This document shows, one piece after another, positions 34,341 through 46,570 of a stretch of 64,000 nt of DNA. Source of the DNA: Dallia pectoralis (lineage: Eukaryota > Chordata > Actinopteri > Esociformes > Umbridae); assembly GCA_029465975.1 (NCBI GenBank), contig CM055753.1:125380-189379 (forward strand). Reading direction: 5' to 3'. A program made the translations under genes and the position numbers. The notes beneath the pieces are model-generated. The model was not told the DNA's origin. It was given only the letters and a program-made list of their open reading frames with translations, and ran no database searches. Every line of letters begins with the position of its first letter. Within the stretch, counting starts at the first letter, position 1.

Positions 34341-35270
34341 TCAACTTGGTCTTTCCACCCTATTGGAAATACACAGAGACACATTCCTTAACCCATAGGT
34401 TGGAATAGTTGGCCAATATTGAGTACAGTTACGCAACCGGTACCTTCCCGGCGCCGGACAATTGTGTATGTCATGTCTTAGAAAATATGCCTTTAGGATA
34501 CGGAGTCGTGGCTGCCATTCAGCTTCTGCATACACCCTAAGTGTGGGAGGATATGGCGTAGGTTTACAAAACCGAGAATTATGGGACACTACCCTACCTG
34601 ACATTCGGTATGGACAGTTTGTTTGAATCAGAGTCATATTTACTTTCCATATCTCCCGACCAAGAAGGATCACTCGGTCATGTGTGGATCTAAACAGAGC
34701 AGTGCTGTTGATACTAGGGTCCTTAAAGCTCTCATCAAATGTCTTTATTATGCGCCATAATACTTCCTGCTTGTCACTTTCCTGCCCCTCATCTGTGAAA
34801 ACAGTCGTGGGGTTGGTAAAACAGCCCTCATCTGTTTCAGTGGGTGTTGGCAACCAGCCATATTGTTCCCAATCTGCTTTAGAGAAGGGAACTGAAGTCA
34901 ACATAGGAGAGCGTGATGAGGTTGGTATGTGTTGGCAGATCCAACATTTACTTATGTTAACATGTGATGCATAGTCAACCATCATCCTAAGGGCGATGTT
35001 CTCAGGTTCTATCAGCCCTCTCCTCCTCCGTTTCTCAGTCTGTGGGCATTCCCTAGCAGGTCTACCTTTTGGATGATCTGGCGATCTACAAGGAGTGTGG
35101 AATTCGCTGTTGTAACTGTTGAAACACCAATAGTCTTTGTTTAAATCAAGATCATCACAAACATTCACATGACAGGTCATTGAGTCATTTTTGCAAACAC
35201 ATTCAGTACCGTTTATGAGTGAAGAAACATCAGTCCATAACTTCCTTGAAAAGTGTACAATAACATTCAC
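34341..35270 (-). pseudogene. Env surface-subunit-like remnant
   Basis: A 309-codon frame, cysteine-rich, with several N-glycosylation sequons (NGT, NDS, NIS, NST, NMT, NCT, NVS) and a CWIC motif near residue 106, a pattern seen in SU subunits of gammaretrovirus-like Envs. A basic run (KRRRRG) lies near residue 80. No signal peptide is evident at the chosen start, so the true N-terminus may be upstream or spliced. The frame ends before any TM ectodomain, and a frame change and stops separate it from the tail remnant. Family assignment rests on these motifs, not on a search. Confidence 0.6.
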
Positions 35271-36267
35271 ACAATTTTGTAATTGCCTCCTTTGTGGTCT
35301 GTACCTAAAGTCATTCAGTTAGCCTTTGATGTGTGTGTGTGTGTGTGTGTGTGGGGGGTAGGGCCCAGATGCTCTGCTCCAGTTGTTCATGGTCCGACCT
35401 GTTGATTTTTAATGCAACACAAACTTGCCAACCAGTTACAATACAGAATGTAATTATATTATAAGTCATTTAACATATTTTACATTGTGTTTACTATTCA
35501 GATTTAACTTTGCTAAGCCAAATAAAATTATAACCAATCCACAATCTCACAATAGTCAAGTCCCACTAATTTAAAACACCTTCAGTGGATCCACCCTTTG
35601 GACCATACAATTAGAGATCACATTTTGCAAGATGAACAATCGAAAATCATAAATGATAACAAAAACCCTTAAACAGCAAATACCAAACATGTACCAAAAT
35701 AAATCATAAAACAAAACGATTTAACAGAAATACATTTAACCACATGGTAATTCATTATATCACCATACCAACATTTATAGGAACAAATCCTGAAGTTTAA
35801 CAAGTGTCCTCATTCAACTTCAAACAAATAACCATAGTATATAATCTAGAATGTAGTCTTCCTACAAACAAAACAGAACACAGTATTTCAGGTAAAACAT
35901 GAAACGTTATAAACGAAAAATACTCGTAATTATTCCATTAGCGCAGATGTTACATAATGCATAAAAACAAACAATAAAATTGATCTCACAAATTAATGTA
36001 TTATATCTACAATCCCCCCTTTTTGACACATGAACATCTCCATGTGACAAAAACTAAAATAAACATTTTGATAAACAAAACATTATCATAATCTACTCTA
36101 AATGTTTGTAACAATATCGTGTGCGACGAGGTATGTGATGGAATTCTCTCACCCAGTAATGATGATGCCTCCGGATTGGTTGTTCTCTCCAGCCGCACAA
36201 CTCCACCCCACGCATCCGCATCACCACGAACGCCTCTGGGATTGTTCACGTAGGTCCACCACGGTTG
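35271..36267 (-). other. Region between gag and env with no pol
   Basis: AT-rich and without a convincing frame, where pol would be expected. It has a (GT)n run at about 35331-35352 and one 80-codon frame (36007-36249) that I do not recognise. Confidence 0.55.
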
Positions 36268-37334
36268 TCAGTCATCACAACGTGAATTGTCCATTTGTCC
36301 ATTGAAATAATGTCTCAAGTCCGGTTCGGGGCAAGCTCGTACCCAGTGGTCAACTGAAGCACAACGTAAACACGCATTGCTTTCAGGGGGCCGGATGGAG
36401 TTATGTCGTCCCGAGATTGATTCTGGTCGATGCCTCGTCTCACTCCACATCCCCTTCTTTCACCGTTTCCATCTTTTCTGTTCCCATGGTAATAGTCTCT
36501 AGTGTCCGGCACAGTGCAGTGACGAGCCCAGTGTCCAAAAGCACCACAGTTGAAACAGCTATCAGAGTTGGGACTTTGGCTGGAGTTATTATCACCCTGG
36601 TGTCTGTAGGTATCACCCTGGTGTCTGTAGGTATCACCCTGGTGTCTGTAGTTATCACCCTGGTGTCTGTAGGTATCACCCTGGTGTCTGTATTGTCCTC
36701 TTCTGCTTGTTCTCCGTCTCCGTCTCCCTCCTGAGTAGCCTCTGCTGTAGAAGTCCAGTTGGGCCATCTGAATTTGCGTTTCACGCTCCTGTCTTTCTTC
36801 GGTCTGTTTGTACAGCTGGTCGTCGTAGACTCTTTCAGCGTGTTGAATGTGTGGCCAAACAGTGGTCATTCTTCCATCGTCTAGAGACACACAAAGTGTG
36901 CGGAAATGACGTTCAATGTCCAGTAGAAGTCCTGTGACGACTCTCATATTGTCCTGGTGTCCCCAGGCTGAATCACAGTCTTTCTTTCTCATTTCACCAT
37001 GTAGCTCAGACTCGCGTTCAAGACGATTTCTGAAGTCTGCAACACGTCCACCTTTTCCCTGTTCACATTCCGAACTTTCTTTTCCGTTTGCATTTGGGAC
37101 AGATGGTTGTGTCGCACGTTCCTCTCGGGCCGGACCCACGGTGTCAGCTGATGATGCGGGGCGATAGGCTGTTGGACGGCCGGATGGAACTCCCAAATCC
37201 TCATTATGCCTGTTAACACATGCTAAAATACACTGATTAGCAGACTTTTTTCCATTCTGTCTCTCTCTAAGCGACATTTCCCCTTTCCACAAATTAAATT
37301 CGTTACTAGTTTTTAGTAGTTTGCTTTCTAACAC
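36268..37334 (-). pseudogene. Gag-like remnant with two CCHC knuckles, frameshifted
   Basis: A 339-codon frame (36315-37334) is charged and Arg/Glu-rich and ends with a CCHC zinc knuckle (CFNCGAFGHWARHC, spacing C-X2-C-X4-H-X4-C). A second knuckle (CLRCASVDHWVRAC) lies just downstream in another frame, so a frameshift separates them. Before the first knuckle is a basic patch (GGRRRRRTSRRGQ) and five tandem copies of a 7-residue RHQGD(T/N)Y motif, encoded by a 21-bp repeat. This is a nucleocapsid-type RNA-binding end; I cannot confirm matrix and capsid parts. Non-functional as it stands. Confidence 0.72.
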
Positions 37335-37559
37335 GCGTATTTGTCAAGGATTGAAACTCCCATCATCTGGGAAACCTAATAAGTTTAATTGATTACAAGT
37401 CCATATTTAAGTCATATATTTAAGTCATAAGTCATATAAGTCATATTTCTCGAACATTATTTTTGCGGGACCGAGGAACCGAGGAACCGCATTGGATTTA
37501 CTATAAGACATTCCCATGGTTAAGGAAAATTAGAACCTTGAAAATAAATTTTGGTAAAA

Positions 37560-38590
37560 AGAAATGATCTTTCCAGCAAGATCTGTAATTAAAAACGTAG
37601 CGTAAATTAATTACTACCACCTGGTGGTACCTATCAAATAGGATTTTAGTCTCAATCAAATGAAGAAAGAGAATGATCTGTCCAACAGAATCTGTAATTA
37701 AAAACGTAGCGTAAATTAATTACTACCACCTGGTGGTACCTATCAAATAGGATTTTAGTCTCAATCAAATGAAGAAAGAGAATGATCTGTCCAACAGAAT
37801 CTGTAATTAAAAACGTAGCGTAAATTAATTACTACCACCTGGTGGTACCTATCAAATAGGATTTTAGCCTCAATCAAATGAAGAAAGAGAATGATCTGTC
37901 CAACAGAATCTGTAATTAAAAACGTAGCGTAAATTAATTACTACCACCTGGTGGTACCTATCAAATAGGATTTTAGCCTCAATCAAATGAAGAAAGAGAA
38001 TGATCTGTCCAACAGAGTCTGTAATTAAAAACGTAGCGTAAATTAATTACTACCACCTGGTGGTACCTATCAAATAGGATTTTAGTCTCAATCAAATGAA
38101 GAAAGAGAATGATCTGTCCAACAGAATCTGTAATTAAAAACGTAGCGTAGATTAATTACTACCACCTGGTGGTACCTATCAAATAGGATTTTAGCCTCAA
38201 TCAAATGAAGAAAGAGAATGATCTGTCCAACAGAGTCTGTAATTAAAAACGTAGCGTAAATTAATTACTACCACCTGGTGGTACCTATCAAATAGGATTT
38301 TAGTCTCAATCAAATGAAGAAAGAGAATGATCTGTCCAACAGAATCTGTAATTAAAAACGTAGCGTAAATTAATTACTACCACCTGGTGGTACCTATCAA
38401 ATAGGATTTTAGTCTCAATCAAATGAAGAAAGAGAATGATCTGTCCAACAGAATCTGTAATTAAAAACGTAGCGTAAATTAATTACTACCACCTGGTGGT
38501 ACCTATCAAATAGGATTTTAGTCTCAATCAAATGAAGAAAGAGAATGATCTGTCCAACAGAATCTGTAATTAAAAACGTAACCACCTAGT
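37560..38590. repeat. 109-bp tandem repeats in the retroviral leader
   Basis: TCTGTAATTAAAAACGTAGC recurs at 37582, 37691, 37800, 37909, 38018, 38127, 38236, 38345, 38454 and 38563, an exact 109-bp period: about nine full units and a partial one. Each unit has ACCACC-T-GGTGGT, a 6-bp inverted repeat with an E-box core. Variants at two positions (GAATCTG/GAGTCTG, TTAGTCTC/TTAGCCTC) alternate along the array. Confidence 0.93.
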
Positions 38591-38795
38591 GGATTTTGTG
38601 ATCTGTAGAACAGATCAGATTATGGGCCTGGCCCTTTTAATCTATCAACTGTATACAAACTGTACACGTTCTTACCGTCTGAAATTCAGTATGTATTTGG
38701 TCCTCTAGGTTCAAATTCTGTCCTGAATCACTTATCCTCCTTCAAAGATGGTTCTGGAAGTAGCCTTCTCTGGAGAAAATATGGATTACTTAAGA

Positions 38796-38813
38796 ATCCC
38801 GGAAGAGCCCCCA
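38796..38813 (-). promoter_or_regulatory. Primer binding site, tRNA-Pro type
   Basis: On the minus strand, two bases after the LTR, TGGGGGCTCTTCCGGGAT. The well-known tRNA-Pro primer site is TGGGGGCTCGTCCGGGAT, so 17 of 18 bases match. This fixes the element's orientation. Confidence 0.85.
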
Positions 38814-38815
38814 AG

Positions 38816-39471
38816 TGTTATGGAATTATTTCTAATACCACGTAATTAATGTTACTATACCTTTATCTCTAAAATAACATTAAGCAAATACACACTGAAT
38901 TCAGACTCAAAATAAGAACAGACAAGAGTATCTCTCAAGTTAACTTTAATAGTTTAATTGATAGATGAGGAAAACCATACCACACGCAATCACGGCAACA
39001 ATGCAGTGGCAGGTTATTCCCCACTAATATGAAGAACATTGCAGTATATATAGGGTTAGATAACGCACAAACTTCCACACAAACTTAAACAATATCAGAT
39101 GGAGAACAGGATGACGCTGTTAGATGATTCCACCAACTATACAGTATAATCTGGAAAACACATAAAGCTGTAACAAAACTCGAAGGTCAGTGCTCTCAAG
39201 CCAAGGGAGGCCAGACACATGGCAGATAAGGACAGAAACAATAGAGAGGCACACAAAAGACCCATACAGTTCATCACAGATAAGGTGTTCAGGACATCTG
39301 TTTCTAGCCTTGGCCTCTAACAGCCTGAAGATCACATTCCTGTTTCTCAGGGTTTTGTGCGTTCCTCTCTGGCCCCCAAGACCCACTGAAACACGTAGTT
39401 TATCACATGCTAATAAATGCTTAACTCACTATTCCTAAACTTCTTAACCGTCATGTATATTTTCCACAACA
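38816..39471 (-). repeat. 5' LTR (element orientation)
   Basis: 656 bp, TGTTATGGAATT...TTTCCACAACA, with a TATATATA motif near 39050. It would carry the promoter for the minus-strand transcript. Confidence 0.92.
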
Positions 39472-39475
39472 AGGT
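39472..39475. other. Target-site duplication AGGT, right
   Basis: Immediately follows CCACAACA and matches 33320-33323. The minisatellite resumes as AGGTCAGCGAGCAGGG. Confidence 0.9.
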
Positions 39476-42400
39476 CAGCGAGCAGGGTAAAAAAAGAGCT
39501 TATGTTTCCCGGGAGACGAGTACATCTGGGAGGAGAACGTGTTTCTGACACCCAAAGACAGCGGCGATAGCGAAGGACAGTGTGTTTCTGAGACCAGAGG
39601 GCAGCGAGCACGGCAAAAAAGTGTTTGTGTTTCCCGGGAGCCGAGTACAGCTGGGAGGGGAACGTGTTTCTGACACCCAAAGACAGGGGAAAGCCAGGGA
39701 CAGTGTGTTTCTGAGCCCAGAGGTCAGCGAGCAGGGTAAAAAAAGAGCTTATGTTTCCCGGGACACAAGTACATCTGGGAGGAGAACGTGTTTCTGACAC
39801 CCAAAGACAGGGGGAAAGGCCAGGGACAGTGTGTTTCTGAGCCCAGAGGTCAGCGAGCAGGGTAAAAAAAGAGCTTATGTTTCCCGGGACACGAGTACAT
39901 CTGGGAGGAGAACGTGTTTCTGACACCCAAAGACAGCGGCGATAGCGAAGGACAGTGTGTTTCTGAGCCCAGAGGGCAGCGAGCACGGCAAAAAAGAGTT
40001 TGTGTTTCCCGGGAGCCGAGTACAGCTGGGAGGAGAACATGTTTCTGACACCCAAAGACAGGGGGAAAGGCCAGGGACAGTGTGTTTCTGAGCCCAGAGG
40101 TCAGCGAGCAGGGTAAAAAAAGAGCTTATGTTTCCCGGGAGACGAGTACATCTGGGAGGAGAACGTGTTTCTGACACCCAAAGACAGCGGCGATAGCGAA
40201 GGACAGTGTGTTTCTGAGACCAGAGGGCAGCGAGCACGGCAAAAAAGAGTTTGTGTTTCCCGGGAGCCGAGTACAGCTGGGAGGGGAACGTGTTTCTGAC
40301 ACCCAAAGACAGGGGGAAAGGCCAGGGATGGTGTGTTTCTGAGCCCAGAGGTCAGCGAGCAGGGCAAAAAAAGAGCTTGTGTTTCCTGGCACCCGAGTAC
40401 AGCTGGTAGGAGAACGTGTTTCTGACACCCAAAGACAGGGGGGAAGGCCAGGGACAGTGTGTTTCTGAGCCCAGAGGTCAGCGAGCAGTGTAAAAAAAGA
40501 GCTTATGTTTCCCGGGACACGAGTACATCTGGGAGGAGAACGTGTTTCTGACACCCAAAGACAGCGGCGATGGCGAAGGACAGTGTGTTTCTGAGCCCAG
40601 AGGTCAGCGAGCAGGGTAAAAAAAGAGCTTATGTTTCCCGGGAGACGAGTACATCTGGGAGGAGAACGTGTTTCTGACACCCAAAGACAGGGGAAAAGCC
40701 AGGGACAGTGTGTTTCTGAGCCCAGAGGTCAGCGAGCAGGACAAAACAAGAGCTTGTGTTTCCTGGCACCCGAGTACAGCTGGTAGGAGAACGTGTTTCT
40801 GACACCCAAAGACAGGGGGGAAGGCCAGGGACAGTGTGTTTCTGAGCCCAGAGGTCAGCGAGCAGGGTAAAAAAAGAGCTTATGTTCCCGGGACACGAGT
40901 ACATCTGGGAGGAAAAGTGTTTCTGACACCCAAAGACAGGGGGAAAGGCCAGGGACAGTGTGTTTCTGAGCCCAGAGGGCAGCGAGCAGGGCAAAATAGA
41001 GTTTGTGTTTCCCGGGAGCCGAGTACAGCTGGGAGGAGAACGTGTTTCTGACACCCAAAGACAGGGGGAAAGGCCAGGGACAGTGTGTTTCTGAGCCCAG
41101 AGGTCAGCGAGCAGGGTAAAAAAGAACATGTGTTTCCTGGCACCCAAGTACAGCTGGGAGGAGAACGTGTTTCTGACACCCAAAGACAGGGGGAAAGGCC
41201 AGGGACAGTGTGTTTCTGAGCCCAGAGGTCAGCGAGCAGGGCAAAAAAGAGTTTGTGTTTCCCGGGAGCCGAGTACAGCTGGGAAAGGAACGTGTTTCTG
41301 ACACCCAAAGACAGGGGGAAAGGCCAGGGACAGTGTGTTTCTGAGCCCAGAGGTCAGCGAGCAGGGCAAAAAAGAACTTGAGTTTCCCGGGAGACGAGTA
41401 CATCTGGGAGGAGAACGTGTTTCTGACACCCAAAGAGAGGGGGAAAGGCCAGGGACAGTGTGTTTCTAAGACCAGATGGCCGCGAGCAGGGCAAAAAAGA
41501 GCTTGTGTTTCCCGGGAGCCGAGTACAGCTGGTAGGAGAACGTGTTTCTGACACCCAAAGACAGCGGCGATAGCGAAGGACAGTGTGTTTCTGAGCCCAG
41601 AGGGCAGCGAGCACGGCAAAAAAGAGTTTGTGTTTCCCGGGAGCCGAGTACAGCTGAGAGGAGAACGTGTTTCTGACACCCAAAGACAGGGGGAAAGGCC
41701 AGGGACAGTGTGTTTTCGGAGCCCAAAGGTCAGTGAGCAGGGCAAAAAAGAGCTTGTGTTTCCTGGCACCCGAGTACAGCTGGGAGGAGAACGTGTTTCT
41801 GACACACAAAGTCAGGGGGAAAGGCCCGGGACAGTGTGTTTCTGAGCCCAGAGGTCAGCGAGCAGGGCAAAAAAGAGCTTGTGTTTCCTGGCACCCGAGT
41901 ACAGCTGGGAGGAGAACGTGTTTCTGACACACAAAGTCAGGGGGAAAGGCCCGGGACAGTGTGTTTCTGACCCCGGGGGTCAGGGAGCAGGGCAATAAAG
42001 AGCTTATGTTTCCCGGGACACGAGTATATCTGGGAGGAGAACGTGTTTCTGACACCCAAAGACAGGGGGAAAGGCCAGGGACAGTGTGTTTCTGAGCCCA
42101 GAGGTCAGCGAGCAGGGTAAAAAAGAACATGTGTTTCCTGGCACCCAAGTACAGCTGGGAGGAGAACGTGTTTCTGACACCCAAAGACAGGGGGAAAGGC
42201 CAGGGACAGTGTGTTTCTGAGCCCAGAGGTCAGCGAGCAGGGCAAAAAAGAGTTTGTGTTTCCCGGGAGCCGAGTACAGCTGGGAAAGGAACGTGTTTCT
42301 GACACCCAAAGACAGGGGGAAAGGCCAGGGACAGTGTGTTTCTGAGCCCAGAGGTCAGCGAGCAGGGCAAAAAAGAACTTGAGTTTCCAGGGAGACGAGT

Positions 42401-45400
42401 ACATCTGGGAGGAGAACGTGTTTCTGACACCCAAAGAGAGGGGGAAAGGCCAGGGACAGAGTGTTTCTAAGACCAGATGGCCGCGAGCAGGGCAAAAAAG
42501 AGCTTGTGTTTCCCGGGAGCCGAGTACAGCTGGTAGGAGAACGTGTTTCTGACACCCAAAGACAGCGGCGATAGCGAAGGACAGTGTGTTTCTGAGCCCA
42601 GAGGGCAGCGAGCACGGCAAAAAAGAGTTTGTGTTTCCCGGGAGCCGAGTACAGCTGAGAGGAGAACGTGTTTCTGACACCCAAAGACAGGGGGAAAGGC
42701 CAGGGACAGTGTGTTTTCGGAGCCCAAAGGTCAGTGAGCAGGGCAAAAAAGAGCTTGTGTTTCCTGGCACCCGAGTACAGCTGGGAGGAGAACGTGTTTC
42801 TGACACACAAAGTCAGGGGGAAAGGCCCGGGACAGTGTGTTTCTGAGCCCAGAGGTCAGCGAGCAGGGCAAAAAAGAGCTTGTGTTTCCTGGCACCCGAG
42901 TACAGCTGGGAGGAGAACGTGTTTCTGACACACAAAGTCAGGGGGAAAGGCCCGGGACAGTGTGTTTCTGAGCCCAGAGGTCAGCGAGCAGGGCAATAAA
43001 GAGCTTATGTTTCCCGGGACACGAGTATATCTGGGAGGAGAACGTGTTTCTGACACCCAAAGACAGGGGGAAAGGCCAGGGACAGTGTGTTTCTGAGCCC
43101 AGAGGTCAGCGAGCAGGGTAAAAAAGAACATGTGTTTCCTGGCACCCAAGTACAGCTGGGAGGAGAACGTGTTTCTGACACCCAAAGACAGGGGGAAAGG
43201 CCAGGGACAGTGTGTTTCTGAGCCCAGAGGTCAGCGAGCAGGGCAAAAGAGTTTGTGTTTCCCGGGAGCCGAGTACAGCTGGGAAAGGAACGTGTTTCTG
43301 ACACCCAAAGACAGGGGGAAAGGCCAGGGACAGTGTGTTTCTGAGCCCAGAGGTCAGCGAGCAGGGCAAAAAAGAACTTGAGTTTCCCGGGAGACGAGTA
43401 CATCTGGGAGGAGAACGTGTTTCTGACACCCAAAGACAGGGGGAAAGGCCAGGGACAGTGTGTTTCTAAGACCAGATGGCCGCGAGCAGGGCAAAAAAGA
43501 GCTTGTGTTTCCCGGGAGCCGAGTACAGCTGGTAGGAGAACGTGTTTCTGACACCCAAAGACAGCGGCGATAGCGAAGGACAGTGTGTTTCTGAGCCCAG
43601 AGGGCAGCGAGCACAGCAAAAAAGAGTTTGTGTTTCCCGGGAGCCGAGTACAGCTGAGAGGAGAACGTGTTTCTGACACCCAAAGACAGGGGGAAAGGCC
43701 AGGGACAGTGTGTTTTCGGAGCCCAAAGGTCAGTGAGCAGGGCAAAAAAGAGCTTGTGTTTCCTGGCACCCGAGTACAGCTGGGAGGAGAACGTGTTTCT
43801 GACACCCAAAGACAGGGGGAAAGGCCAGGGACAGTGTGTTTCTGAGCCCAGAGGTCAGCGAGCAGGGTAAAAAAAGAGCTTATGTTTCCCGGGAGACGAG
43901 TACATCTGGGAGGAGAACGTGTTTCTGACACCCAAAGACAGCGGCGATAGCGAAGGACGGTGTGTTTCTGAGCCCAGAGGTCAGCGAGCAGGGCAAAAAA
44001 GAGTTTGTGTTTCCCGGGAGCCGAGTACAGCTGGGAGGGGAACGTGTTTCTGACACCCAAAGACAGGGGGAAAGGCCAGGGACAGTGTGTTTCTGAGCCC
44101 AGAGGTCAGCGAGCAGGGCAAAAAAGAACATGTGTTTCCTGGCACCCAAGTACAGCTGGTAGGAGAACGTGTTTCTGACACCCAAAGACAGGGGAAAGGC
44201 CAGGGACAGTGTGTTTCTGAGCCCAGAGGTCAGCGAGCAGGGTAAAAAAAGAACTTTTGTTTCCCAGGACACGAGTACATCTGGGAGGAGAACGTGTTTC
44301 TGACACCCAAAGACAGGGGGAAAGGCCAGGGACAGTGTGTTTCTGAGACCAGAAAAGGACAGTGAGACCAACAAAGGACAGTGTGTTTCTGAGCCCAGAG
44401 GTCAGCGAGCAGGGCAAAAAGAGCTTATGTTTCCAGGGACACGAGTACATCTGGGAGGAGAACGTGTTTCTGACACCCAAAGACAGCGGCGATGGCGAAG
44501 GACAGTGTGTTTCTGAGACCAGAGTGCAGCGAGCAGGGCAAAAAGAGTTTGTGTTTCCCGGGAGCCGAGAACAGCTGGGAGGAGAACGTGTTTCTGACAC
44601 CCAAAGACAGGGGGAAAGGCCAGGGACAGTGTGTTTCTGAGCCCAGAGGTCAGCGAGCAGGGCAAAAAAGAACATGTGTTTCCTGGCACCCAAGTACAGC
44701 TGGTAGGAGAACGTGTTTCTGACACCCAAAGACAGGGGGAAAGGCCAGGGACAGTGTGTTTCTGAGCCCAGAGGTCAGCGAGCAGGGTAAAAAAAGAACT
44801 TTTGTTTCCCAGGACACGAGTACATCTGGGAGGAGAACGTGTTTCTGACACCCAAAGACAGGGGAAAGGCCAGGGACAGTGTGTTTCTGAGACCAGAAAA
44901 GGACAGTGAGACCAACAAAGGACAGTGTGTTTCTGAGCCCAGAGGTCAGCGAGCAGGGCAAAAAAGAGCTTATGTTTCCAGGGACACGAGTACATCTGGG
45001 AGGAGAACGTGTTTCTGACACCCAAAGACAGCGGCGATGGCGAAGGACAGTGTGTTTCTGAGACCAGAGTGCAGCGAGCAGGGCAAAAAGAGTTTGTGTT
45101 TCCCGGGAGCCGAGAACAGCTGTGAGGAGAACGTGTTTCTGACACCAGAAGACAGGGGGAAAGGCCAGGGACAGTGTGTTTCTGAGCCCAGAGGTCAGCG
45201 AGCAGGGCAAAAAAGAGCTTGTGTTTCCCGGGAGCCGAGTACAGCTGGGAGGAGAACGTGTTTCTGACACCCGAAGACAGGGGGAAAGGCCAGGGACAGT
45301 GTGTTTCTGAGACCAGAAAAGGACAGTGAGACCAGCAAAGGACAGTGTGTTTCTGAGACCAGAGGGCAGCGAGCAGGGCAAAAGAGTTTGTGTTTCCCGG

Positions 45401-45684
45401 GAGCCGAGAACAGCTGGGAGGAGAACGTGTTTCTGACACCAGAAGACAGGGGGAAAGGCCATGGACAGTGTGTTTCTGAGCCCAGAGGTCAGCGAGCAGG
45501 GCAAAAAAGAGCTTGTGTTTCCCGGGAGCCGAGTACAGCTGGGAGGAGAACGTGTTTCTGACACCCGAAGACAGCGGCGATGGCGAAGGACAGTGTGTTT
45601 CTGAGAACAGAAAAGGACAGTGAGACCAGCAACGGACAGTGTGTTTCTGAGACCAGAGGGCAGCGAGCAGGGCAAGAGAGCTTG
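39472..45684. repeat. 124-bp minisatellite, block D, with ~1-kb higher-order repeat
   Basis: About 50 units. Between roughly 41.05 and 44.06 kb a set of about eight units repeats three times with 999-1001-bp spacing (equivalent positions 41585, 42586, 43585) and few differences. Marker variants in the set include GACCAGATGGCCGCGAGC, TGTTTTCGGAGCCCAAAGG and GACACACAAAGTCAGGGGG. The right end has units with the AAAAGGACAGTGAGACC insert, as in block A. Confidence 0.95.
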
Positions 45685-45875
45685 TACGTATGCAGAGTAT
45701 GGAACATTGTGCAAATTGTAAGAACTCACAATACACAGTCATCTTTACATTTCCTTCGTCTGTATTACACTGCTTCCCAGGGTTGTGTGCTGTGCCAATT
45801 TGGGTGTGGATTTTAAAACGCCCCCCTAAAATGAACCTCCCGTACTGTGCCCATGCATATTGCTGTATAACCCTC
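45685..45875. other. Short gene-free spacer
   Basis: I see no gene. It includes CTGCTTCCCAGGGTTGTGTG (near 45770), the same sequence found twice at 28.9-29.2 kb, which suggests a shared flanking module. Confidence 0.6.
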
Positions 45876-46520
45876 GTGTTGTCCTCGCATCGCCTACACA
45901 CCCCGAGTCGAGCGGGTCAGAGTGACACTCGATCTCTTTTCACAGCCCTCAGAGTGTTGCAAAAAGGAGGAGGCCGAAATACACTACGTGCACGTGTTTC
46001 ACTGTAATCGGTTTATTATTATTATCGCTACTAGTAATTATCTGGGAGGGTGAAAAAAAACACCGCCCAGGGTGAGGCTCGAACTCGCCACCTCGGCATC
46101 TAACCCCGCCGTTGTCCTCGCGTCGCGTACACAGCCCGAGTCGAGCGGGTCAGAGTGACCCTCGATCTCTTTTCACAGCCCTCAGAGTATTGCAAAAAGA
46201 AGGAGGCCGAAATACAACAACGTGCGCGTGTTTCACTGTTATCGGTTTATTATTATCATCGCTACTAGTAATTATCTGGGAGGGTGAAAAAAAACACAGC
46301 CCAGGGTGAGGCTCGAACTCGCCACCTCGGCATCTAACCCAGCCGTTGTCCTCGCATTGCGTACACACACCCGAGTCGAGCGGGTCAGAGTGACCCTTGA
46401 TCTCTTTTCACAGCCCTCAGAGTATTGCCAGAAAAGAGGAGCCCGAAATACAAAGACGAGCGCGCGTTTCACGGTCGTCCATCTATTATCACTGTCTTTA
46501 TTAGTATTTATTGGCGAGGG
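45876..46520 (-). repeat. ~237-bp tRNA-like tandem repeat, block 2
   Basis: Almost three units related to block 1 at 9.7-11.2 kb. The minus strand reads TTAGATGCCGAGGTGGCGAG, TTCGAGCCTCACCCTGGG, then TGTTTTTTTT. The GATGCCGAGG here matches tRNA-Ile(TAT) better than block 1 does, and the T run is a good Pol III terminator. No tRNA 5' half is present. Confidence 0.78.
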
Positions 46521-46570
46521 CGAAAAGAAACACAGCGGGGGATGCCCTCGTCCGGGGCCTCTTCATCCTT

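Larger units (their letters stand above)
33324..39471 (-). mobile_element. Defective retrovirus-like element without pol
   Basis: A 6.1-kb element with two ~656-bp LTRs, a tRNA-Pro-type primer site, a long repeated leader, a gag remnant and env fragments, in that order on the minus strand. No protease, reverse transcriptase or integrase sequence was recognised between gag and env, so it lacks its own pol. The LTRs differ by about seven substitutions and two short indels by eye (~1%), which suggests a fairly recent insertion. The TM-type Env tail, CWIC motif and Pro primer site suggest a gammaretrovirus-like ERV (inference). It is non-functional because of the pol loss and the frame breaks. 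Confidence 0.9.

Noticed and set aside
34684..34974. Plus-strand frame opposite env
   Set aside because: Antisense shadow of the Env-like frame.
39582..45684. Possible mucin-like or silk-like repeat protein
   Set aside because: The unit is not a multiple of three and the frames break or rotate, unlike real repeat-protein genes.
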